From Firmicutes bacterium UBA3871 (GTDB lineage: Bacteria > Bacillota > Clostridia > Peptostreptococcales > Anaerovoracaceae): a DNA stretch of 16,683 bases. Below are positions 8,165 to 13,424 of this stretch, one piece after another (the stretch's first letter is position 1; every line of letters begins with the position of its first letter). The position numbers and the translations under genes were made by a program. The stretch spans positions 1-16,683 of the forward strand of contig DGGP01000133.1 of assembly GCA_002392265.1 (NCBI GenBank), written 5' to 3'. Under the pieces are notes generated by a model. The model was given only the letters and a program-made list of their open reading frames with translations, did not search any database and was not told the origin of the DNA.

Positions 8165-8224
8165 GCCCGCTGCGTGGGAGCGGACCCTGGGCACGCAAAA
8201 AGCCCGCCGAATATGGCGGACTTT
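8165..8224 (-). terminator. Tandem terminators after the Rpn-family gene
   Basis: First stem, 16 nt past the stop: arms at 8215-8224 and 8199-8208 (GGCGG/CCGCC core plus an outer AAAG/CTTT), 6-nt loop, then TTTTT on the minus strand (8201-8197). A second stem lies 14 nt further on: arms 8179-8185 and 8165-8171 (7 pairs, one G-U), then TTT. The segment GGGCACGCAAA followed by GCCCGC is repeated, so the second terminator looks like a duplicate of the first. Confidence 0.75.
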
Positions 8225-8239
8225 GGGGCCTTGCTATGC

Positions 8240-9136
8240 TTATATGGTGTGGGTTTGGCGGTACTCCTCGAGGTTGTGATCAAACTCAGCTTCGGTGAGC
8301 CCGGATTCTTCGACAGCGTCAGTCTTGGTGAGCTTGCCCTTGGTGAATAGAGAAAATACTTTGCGGAGCTCGCCTTCGGCAATCCCTTCCTTGCGGCCTT
8401 CTTCGCGACCTTCCTTGCGACCTTCCTTGCGGCCTTCCTTGCGGCCTTCCTCGCGGCCTTCCTCGCGGCCTTCTTCCAAATACATTGCATATGTTTCTTG
8501 TAACGTCATAAATTCAGACCTCCTTTCGGCATCGTCTAACAATTTGTTTTTTATATCTTCCAGTTCTAACACAAAATCCGAAGCGATAAATCCTGTTTTT
8601 AAATAATCCAAAAACGCCTTAAGCTCAGGGTCCATATCTTCTTTTGTATAATGAGTATTTAAGAATACCTTTCTGCTGCCATCATCATAATCGCAGTCAG
8701 GGTGTCCTACGACCATAGTCTTTGCAACATATCTGTAGTCTCCCTTGCCGAACAAATCAAAATCGCATATGAATATTATATATCCGTTCTTTAGCTTGGT
8801 ATAGGTTTTGTCTTTGCCTTTACCTAATGAATCTAAGTCCAGCATGCTCTGATAATATCTGGCTCTCTTGGGGATGTCGCCTCTCTTGAGCTTCTGCATC
8901 TCTATGTCGTAGATGTTGCTCTCATCATCCTCGAAAACCACATCAAAGCGAACGCCTCTACCATCCTTCGTCTTCTTAATGCTCTTTTGCGCCTGGATCT
9001 TTACGATTTCTTTAATTTTCCGACCGGTTGCCAGCTCCGCTATCCTTTTGCAGATGTGAGGGTTTTCTGTCAGAATGCTGCAAAATACGTAATCATCTGT
9101 AAATGTAAAATTCCTGAATATCTCTTGATTCTTCAT
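8240..9136 (-). CDS. Rpn/PDDEXK_2-family nuclease (putative transposase)
   Basis: 298-aa member of the PD-(D/E)xK nuclease family often annotated as recombination-promoting nuclease or putative transposase. The nuclease core is at residues 1-160: the entry FRNFTFTDDYVFCSIL (7-22) is characteristic of the family. D65 in VRFDVVFED and E79-x-Q81 in YDIEMQ are the likely metal-binding residues, followed by RARYYQSMLD (91-100). Residues 221-252 are eight copies of a four-residue EEGR/KEGR repeat, a charged helix or coiled coil also common in this family. A short helical tail follows (GLTEAEFDHNLEEY). The ATG at 9136 has AGGAG nine bases upstream. The gene stands alone, divergent from the Crp/Fnr gene and followed by a terminator. 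No terminal inverted repeats were seen, so whether it moves itself is unknown. Related E. coli RpnA proteins cut DNA and raise recombination (established knowledge). Confidence 0.88.
   Translation of the reverse strand: MKNQEIFRNFTFTDDYVFCSILTENPHICKRIAELATGRKIKEIVKIQAQKSIKKTKDGRGVRFDVVFEDDESNIYDIEMQKLKRGDIPKRARYYQSMLDLDSLGKGKDKTYTKLKNGYIIFICDFDLFGKGDYRYVAKTMVVGHPDCDYDDGSRKVFLNTHYTKEDMDPELKAFLDYLKTGFIASDFVLELEDIKNKLLDDAERRSEFMTLQETYAMYLEEGREEGREEGRKEGRKEGRKEGREEGRKEGIAEGELRKVFSLFTKGKLTKTDAVEESGLTEAEFDHNLEEYRQTHTI
8381..8476 (-). repeat. 12-bp coding tandem repeat, eight units
   Basis: Ninety-six bases of near-identical 12-mers encoding four-residue units (EEGR x3, KEGR x3, EEGR, KEGI). Copy-number change by slippage would keep the frame and only lengthen or shorten the charged helix between the nuclease core and the C-terminal helices. 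Confidence 0.9.
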
Positions 9137-9275
9137 ATCCCTTTCTCCTTTGATAATATCAATTTTCTACTGCCCCCGCAAGTACTATTTGTCAATTTTG
9201 CGGCAGGCGCTTCTATCCAATTTATGTTTATATTTACATTTTATTCCATTCATAATCAAAAGTCAACCCCCCGCC

Positions 9276-9304
9276 TTGCCCTTTCCCCTCACCTATGTTA
9301 CAAT
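9276..9304 (+). promoter_or_regulatory. Candidate promoter of the Crp/Fnr-family gene
   Basis: TTGCCC (9276-9281), 17-nt spacer, TACAAT (9299-9304). A TATAAT also occurs at 9308-9313 but lacks a matching -35. The start codon is about 110 nt downstream, leaving a C-rich leader (9320-9370). In the same 283-bp divergent gap, TTGACA on the minus strand (9195-9190) is a possible -35 for the Rpn gene with a poor -10, and TTGATAATATCAA lies at 9150-9162 next to its ribosome site. Confidence 0.5.
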
Positions 9305-9319
9305 TCCTATAATTACTAT

Positions 9320-9359
9320 CCCCCAACAAGCCCCCAACAATCCCCTCGGCCGCACCCCC
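9320..9359 (-). other. Four G-runs on the template strand (potential G-quadruplex)
   Basis: Plus-strand C-runs of 5, 5, 4 and 5 bases at 9320-9324, 9331-9335, 9342-9345 and 9355-9359, separated by 6, 6 and 9 bases. The minus strand therefore carries four G-runs that could fold as a quadruplex, between the candidate promoter and the start of the Crp/Fnr-type gene. One loop (9 nt) exceeds the usual 7-nt limit. Confidence 0.4.
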
Positions 9360-9419
9360 GGCCGCGCCCTTTACAACACCCTCAACCATACCCTTTACTA
9401 ACGAAAGGCACTCGCTAAA

Positions 9420-10079
9420 ATGAGCTTCGAAAACTATTTCCCGATTTGGGACAAACTAACTGATCTGCAGCAGGAACACATCCGCAGCGCTGTTATTTCC
9501 AAAAGCGTCAAAAAAGGCGCCATCATCCACAGCGGCACGACAGATTGCAACGGCCTTATATTACTTAAGTCCGGGCAGCTGCGTGCATTTATCGTTTCGG
9601 AGGAGGGGCGCGAAGTCACACTTTTCCGCTTACTCGATCTGGACATCTGCCTGCTTTCCGCTTCGTGCATGTTCAATTCCATTAGCTTTGATGTCACGGT
9701 TGAGGCCGAAAAGGACACTGAGTTTTACCTCATTCCCACCGAAGCCTACCGCTCCGTCATGGCCGAATCCGCTGCGCTTTCAAACTACACAAACGAGCTG
9801 ATGGCCGCACGCTTTTCGGAGGTTATGTGGCTGATCGAGCAAATCATGTGGAAGAGCCTGGACAAACGCGTCGCAACCTTCCTGCTCGAAGAATCCGCCC
9901 TCGAAGGCTCCGAAATGCTTACCATTACGCACGAGTCCATCGCAAATCATATCGGCACTCATCGCGAGGTGGTTACGCGGATGCTGCATTATATGCAAAA
10001 TGAAAAAATGGTCAGCCTGTCGCGAGGACAAGTGACCATTATAAACAAAGAACTGCTCGAGAAATTAAGAAACTCCTAA
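9420..10079 (+). CDS. Crp/Fnr-family transcriptional regulator
   Basis: 219-aa DNA-binding regulator and the only accepted plus-strand gene here. Residues about 10-115 form the cyclic-nucleotide-binding-like beta roll (GLILLKSGQLRAFIVSEEGREVTLFRL, within 45-71). Residues 120-155 are the dimerisation helix and 165-208 the Crp-type winged helix, with recognition helix HREVVTRMLHYM (181-192). The phosphate-binding-cassette arginine and serine of cAMP-responsive Crp are not visible. Instead DICLLSASC (75-83) is present, a Cys-bearing segment seen in many clostridial regulators of redox or nitrosative genes (from memory). Cysteines are C43, C77 and C83; there is no N-terminal Fnr-like Cys cluster. 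The gene converges on, and overlaps by 15 bp, the NapH-like gene. A Crp-like dyad upstream of the ferredoxin suggests it controls that operon. The ribosome site is weak (AAAGG, 11 nt from the ATG). Confidence 0.93.
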   Translation: MSFENYFPIWDKLTDLQQEHIRSAVISKSVKKGAIIHSGTTDCNGLILLKSGQLRAFIVSEEGREVTLFRLLDLDICLLSASCMFNSISFDVTVEAEKDTEFYLIPTEAYRSVMAESAALSNYTNELMAARFSEVMWLIEQIMWKSLDKRVATFLLEESALEGSEMLTITHESIANHIGTHREVVTRMLHYMQNEKMVSLSRGQVTIINKELLEKLRNS

Positions 10080-10673
10080 TTTCCTGCGCTTACACCCTTT
10101 GTGACTTTTCATTTTCCCTTTAGCTATTAGCTGCGTCATTGTCCCCATTGGACAATACACGCACCAGCTTCGCGGCTTAAACAGTATCATCGTGACCAGC
10201 CCCAGGACTGTGGAAGTCAGCATCACGCCGTAAAACCCAAAGGCGAACTGCGCCACCCCTTCTGTAAAGAATGTCCCGTGATAAGCCCAGTTCCAAGGCA
10301 GCTTGAAAGTCCACAGCAGCGTCACTATCTGCCTCAGCCCGCTTGCACCGGCAAAGACGAGATACGTGTTCCAGAGCATTTGGAAAAACATCACAAAGAA
10401 AAAGATTAAAAACCCATACCGAAAGCCTTTGCTCTTCATCCACTTTGGAATATCTTTCTTTCTGGAAAGTCCAAGCCCCCCGCCCAGGATTCCAAACAGC
10501 TGTCCTCGTCCGCAGTAACGGTTGCAATATCCTTTTCCAAAACCGGTAAAGGACATGATGAGCGGCACGAAAAAGCAAATCAGTCCCAGCCAGGCAAACA
10601 TTATGTTGAAAAAGCCCAGCGACATGTATAGCAATGTCGCTATCCACAAATAGTCATACCACTTCTTTTTCAT
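10065..10673 (-). CDS. NapH/NosR-like membrane 4Fe-4S protein
   Basis: 202-aa integral membrane iron-sulfur protein, probably passing electrons between a quinone or other membrane carrier and the partner ferredoxin. The start is the ATG at 10673, overlapping the ferredoxin stop (ATGA); the longer frame to 10742 lies inside the ferredoxin gene. Hydrophobic segments occur at about 9-43, 85-108, 113-130 and 140-165. Cysteine pairs lie at C50-x3-C54 and C171-x2-C174-P, at cytoplasmic membrane edges, with a lone C194. They resemble the CxxxCP motifs that flank the membrane helices of NapH, NosR and CcoG-type proteins. It is shorter than NapH (about 280 aa) and lacks its own C-terminal 2[4Fe-4S] domain, which here is the separate ferredoxin. 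The electron donor and acceptor cannot be told. No reductase gene (hcp, nap or nos) is in the window. Confidence 0.82.
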   Translation of the reverse strand: MKKKWYDYLWIATLLYMSLGFFNIMFAWLGLICFFVPLIMSFTGFGKGYCNRYCGRGQLFGILGGGLGLSRKKDIPKWMKSKGFRYGFLIFFFVMFFQMLWNTYLVFAGASGLRQIVTLLWTFKLPWNWAYHGTFFTEGVAQFAFGFYGVMLTSTVLGLVTMILFKPRSWCVYCPMGTMTQLIAKGKMKSHKGCKRRKLGVS

Positions 10674-10870
10674 ACGCCCACCTCGCACATCCTTATGCTG
10701 CTTGCCGGGCATTCCTTTGCGCAAGTGCTGCAACCCACGCACTTTTCGGCATCTACCTTTGCTACAGTCCCCCTAAGTATCGCTATTGCCTTCAAGGGGC
10801 AAACCTTTGCACAGCAGCCGCAAGCAACACATTCATTGCTCGCAACCACGGCCAATCTTTTCTTTTTCAC
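10670..10870 (-). CDS. 2[4Fe-4S] ferredoxin-like protein
   Basis: 66-aa electron carrier with two complete clusters: C14-x2-C17-x2-C20-x3-C24-P and C44-x2-C47-x2-C50-x3-C54-P, plus extra C19 and C62. The start is GTG at 10870: an in-frame TAA lies just upstream, GGGAGG lies about ten bases before the GTG, and no ATG is available. It overlaps the NapH-like gene by four bases, so the two are coupled and the pair probably works as a split version of a membrane ferredoxin module. It may be a relative of the ferredoxins co-regulated with hcp by HcpR in anaerobes (established for other species; inference here). It lies 72 nt after the diguanylate cyclase but seems to have its own promoter. Confidence 0.92.
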   Translation of the reverse strand: MKKKRLAVVASNECVACGCCAKVCPLKAIAILRGTVAKVDAEKCVGCSTCAKECPASSIRMCEVGV

Positions 10871-10900
10871 CTTCTTATAACCCTCCCAAAATCAAAGATG

Positions 10901-10946
10901 GTTATATTCTAGCGAAAAACAAACCCCATGTCTGTGACAACATCAC
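10901..10946 (-). promoter_or_regulatory. Promoter with Crp/Fnr-like dyad upstream of the ferredoxin operon
   Basis: GTGA (10934-10937) and TCAC (10943-10946) form a dyad with 5-nt centre, sharing the TGTGA...TCAC pattern of Crp sites but one base tighter than the usual 6-nt centre. On the minus strand a -10-like TAGAAT lies at 10911-10906 and predicts a start near 10899. The dyad centre (10940) is then about 41 bp upstream, the class II activator position. There is no good -35 box, as expected for an activated promoter. The dyad overlaps the last codon and stop of the upstream cyclase gene. Confidence 0.5.
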
Positions 10947-12475
10947 CTATATCTCCCATGCACCTTCTTGAACGCTTCCTTTGCGCGGTACATCTCCTTG
11001 TCTGCGCGGCGAAGCACCTGGCCGATGCCGGTATCGCCTTCTCTGTACTCAGCCATACCTACTGCTGCCGAATAGCATTCCCAAGGCTCTTTATCCTCCT
11101 GAGCAAAGCTCTTTTCAAAGGTCTCTTCTATCTCCTTCAAAAGCTCTGCGCGGTTTTCGTAATCTTTGCCCGTCAGAACGACGGCAAACTCATCGCCGCC
11201 TATTCTGAACACCGGTGAATGCTTGTAGGTCTCGCAGATTGCCTTGCAACAGCCGCAAAGGTACTTGTCTCCGCTGGCGTGTCCGAAATTGTCATTTATG
11301 TACTTCAGCCCGTTTGCATCGACCATTACGGCAGCATAGCTTTCCGTATCGCCCTCGATGCCACGCGCGAAGTTCTCTATATACTGATTAAATGCCGCCT
11401 TGCTCCCCACGCCGGTCAAGCCGTCGCTGAAGGCAACTCTGCTGATTTCACCGATTCTGTTTTCCTTTTCCCTGATATCGCTCTCCGCCTGAGACAGATT
11501 TTCCGTCAGCTGTGCGGCTATGCGGTTTTTCCTGTTCGTCACGCTCAAAAGTGAAATCAGGATTGTTACGGATACTGTGATTGCAATTACCGTCGCCATC
11601 CAAAGCGACCTCAGCCTGAAGAGCGCATCCGTAGCGTTTACTACGGAAATACACATCCACTCGTTTGCAACAGGCACGATGTGAACCATATATTCGTTTT
11701 CACCGTAACGCATCGTAAACGAGTCGCTGCCCATTGTCCGCAGCTCTTTTACCATCTTCGTCCCGAACGAATTGCCGCCGTCCAGATAGCACTTTCCGAC
11801 CTCACTTTTATCCGAATGCGCCACCACCTTGTAGCTGCCGTCGAGAATAATCTCCATTTCGCCCTCGTTCTGAGCGGCTATTTCCTCGGTGATCTTTTGC
11901 AGCTTGTCCATCGAAAAGTCCATCGAAACAACGCTCTTTGTATCGCAAAGTGTCTTCGAAAGCGCAATCATGATGGTTTGCGAATCGAGATCCAGATAAG
12001 GGTTTACTACCGCAACCTGTCCGAGGTTCGCCCGCGCCTCTATATACCAAGGCCTGCTCTCCGGCACATAGCTGACGCTCGGCGTCCATCCCGTACCGTC
12101 GAGATACTCCCCGTTAATTACACCGTAAAGTCCCGGGCTTTCACCCGAAGTTATATTGATCACCGCCACGGACTGATTAAGCAGGTAGTCCTGAATTTCC
12201 TCCTGCGAGCGGCCATCGCGAATCATATTGTCGATTGTATAGCTCGCCAGCTTTATCGTATCGATACCTGTGGAAAGGAATTTGTCGATCTGCTCCGCCG
12301 AACTGATCGCACTGATTTTTCCGCTCTCCATGATAGCTTCCTGCGTCTGCGAATAAAGCATCGTATAGTAAACGAAAATCAGACCAGCAAAAAAGACATT
12401 TATCAAAATCGCTATAAATATCCCGCGAAGTGTAACTCCTCTTATTAATTTGTTAAGAAATTTGCATTCTTTCAT
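10943..12475 (-). CDS. Membrane diguanylate cyclase with dCache sensor
   Basis: Makes c-di-GMP from two GTP. 510 aa: TM1 about 17-40, an extracytoplasmic sensor about 41-288, TM2 about 289-311, a helical linker about 315-348, then a GGDEF domain to the end. R-I-GGDEF is at 424-430 and the substrate loop DANGLKYINDNFGHASGD at 386-403, so the active site is intact. No RxxD inhibitory site is seen upstream of GGDEF. The sensor is a double Cache: Y136, R141, W143, Y144, then Y160/D162 and D186 match, in order and spacing, the amino-acid-binding set I recall from PctA-type dCache domains. It follows the solute-binding lipoprotein by 26 nt and probably shares its transcript. The ATG at 12475 has a poor ribosome site. 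No phosphodiesterase or c-di-GMP receptor gene is in the window. Confidence 0.93.
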   Translation of the reverse strand: MKECKFLNKLIRGVTLRGIFIAILINVFFAGLIFVYYTMLYSQTQEAIMESGKISAISSAEQIDKFLSTGIDTIKLASYTIDNMIRDGRSQEEIQDYLLNQSVAVINITSGESPGLYGVINGEYLDGTGWTPSVSYVPESRPWYIEARANLGQVAVVNPYLDLDSQTIMIALSKTLCDTKSVVSMDFSMDKLQKITEEIAAQNEGEMEIILDGSYKVVAHSDKSEVGKCYLDGGNSFGTKMVKELRTMGSDSFTMRYGENEYMVHIVPVANEWMCISVVNATDALFRLRSLWMATVIAITVSVTILISLLSVTNRKNRIAAQLTENLSQAESDIREKENRIGEISRVAFSDGLTGVGSKAAFNQYIENFARGIEGDTESYAAVMVDANGLKYINDNFGHASGDKYLCGCCKAICETYKHSPVFRIGGDEFAVVLTGKDYENRAELLKEIEETFEKSFAQEDKEPWECYSAAVGMAEYREGDTGIGQVLRRADKEMYRAKEAFKKVHGRYR

Positions 12476-12501
12476 CTTTGCCCGAAATATGTTTCACTGC
12501 G

Positions 12502-13344
12502 CTATTTTACAATCGTAATGTCACCGCCAAACCACTTTGTCGATATTATGGCAAGTGTTCCATTCTCTTTCATCTCGTCTATCAATTCCTGCACTCGGTC
12601 TCTGAGTGCTTCATCGCCCTTGCGAAAGCCCACAGCAATGTTCTCTTCGCTCAGGCTGTCCGGCAGCACATAGTAAGTTTTTCCTCTTTCCGCCGTGTAA
12701 TAGTATGCCACCACCGAGTCAACGAGGGCCGCATCTACCCTTCCCTCGTCAAGCGCCGCAAGAAGCGACAAATTGTCGTTAAATCTGAGAACCGCAATTT
12801 CACTCCGAAAATCCGCATTTTCAAGCGCCTCTACTGCGCTCGAGCCCGATTGCACACCTACCGTTCCACCGACCAGATCCATGTTACCGCGCGCTTCGCT
12901 CTCACCGGTTACCATAAAAATCAAGGCGTTCTTCATATAAGGCTCCGACAGCGTCATCTGCTCGGCACGCTCCGGCGTCACCGACATGCCGTTCCAAATG
13001 CAATCAATCTGCCCGCTATTCAGCAGCTTTTCTTTCTCTTCCCAGTTGATTGGCTTTGCCACAAGCCTCACTCCCATTCTGGTGCAAGCCTGCTGCGCCA
13101 CATCGATATCAAACCCCACGATTTCGCCGCTTTCATTCATAAAGCCCATAGGTGGGTAGTTCGCATCAAACCCCAGGACCAGCTCACCTTTTCTCAGGAC
13201 TCGCTTCAGCGAATCATCGTTTTGCGCTTCCTCCCGCTCATATCCGCAAGACGCAAGCAAGCCCACCGCAAGCAGTATCAAGACCGTCAGTGCTACAACG
13301 GCCGCGGCCGCTTTCAGATTTAGACTTTTCTCTTCTCTTTCCAT
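12502..13344 (-). CDS. Lipoprotein amino-acid-type solute-binding protein, orphan
   Basis: 280-aa extracytoplasmic binding protein of the family-3 (PF00497-like) group. A basic/polar N-terminus and hydrophobic stretch (about 11-30) end in the lipobox LLASC with C33 as lipidated residue. The mature part starts with LVLGFDANYPPMGFMNESG and VGFDIDVAQ. GMSVTPERAEQM (about 119-130) carries the T and R that bind the amino-acid carboxylate in this family. LLAALDEGRVDAALVDS (about 194-210) carries the acidic residue that usually binds the amino group. No permease or ATPase gene is adjacent; the next gene is the dCache diguanylate cyclase. A sensing role, either presenting ligand to the cyclase or acting with a transporter encoded elsewhere, is inference. 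The start is the ATG at 13344, with AGGTGA five to six bases upstream, next to the inverted repeat at 13369-13414. Confidence 0.92.
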   Translation of the reverse strand: MEREEKSLNLKAAAAVVALTVLILLAVGLLASCGYEREEAQNDDSLKRVLRKGELVLGFDANYPPMGFMNESGEIVGFDIDVAQQACTRMGVRLVAKPINWEEKEKLLNSGQIDCIWNGMSVTPERAEQMTLSEPYMKNALIFMVTGESEARGNMDLVGGTVGVQSGSSAVEALENADFRSEIAVLRFNDNLSLLAALDEGRVDAALVDSVVAYYYTAERGKTYYVLPDSLSEENIAVGFRKGDEALRDRVQELIDEMKENGTLAIISTKWFGGDITIVK

Positions 13345-13368
13345 CTGCTCACCTTTTTTTCCACTTTG

Positions 13369-13414
13369 GGGACAGGCACCAAATTCGCCTTTTTTCCAAT
13401 TTGGTGCCTGTCCC
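13369..13414. repeat. REP-like 17-bp perfect inverted repeat (GGGACAGGCACC core)
   Basis: Left arm GGGACAGGCACCAAATT (13369-13385), 12-nt loop, right arm AATTTGGTGCCTGTCCC (13398-13414). AAATTCGCCTT recurs at 13381-13391 and 13417-13427, so the unit seems partly tandem. The same core is familiar from repeats associated with REP-associated tyrosine transposases (from memory). It sits between the polymerase stop and the lipoprotein gene. The transcript would form a very stable hairpin that could end, slow or protect transcription; there is no clean U-tract directly after it on the minus strand. Confidence 0.85.
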
Positions 13415-13424
13415 TAAATTCGCC

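Noticed and set aside
8154..8224. Resemblance of ACGCAAAGCC to part of the c-di-GMP-I (GEMM) riboswitch
   Set aside because: Only this short piece matches; the rest of the conserved core and the tetraloop-receptor stems are missing, and the site is after a gene rather than before one. The repeats fit terminators better.
8071..8490. 139-aa frame rich in KAARKAAR repeats
   Set aside because: It is the out-of-frame reading of the 12-bp repeat tract of the Rpn gene, which has the ribosome site and the recognisable nuclease core.
10065..10742. Longer start of the NapH-like protein
   Set aside because: The extra 23 codons lie in the ferredoxin gene in another frame; the ATGA overlap at 10670-10673 is the usual coupled start.
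11681..12448. 255-aa plus-strand frame opposite the cyclase gene
   Set aside because: It is antisense to a gene with clear dCache and GGDEF motifs; its composition (R/H/L-rich) is that of a complementary-strand shadow.
12478..13323. 281-aa plus-strand frame opposite the solute-binding protein
   Set aside because: The minus strand encodes a lipobox, the family-3 binding motifs and a ribosome site; the plus frame has no recognisable domain.
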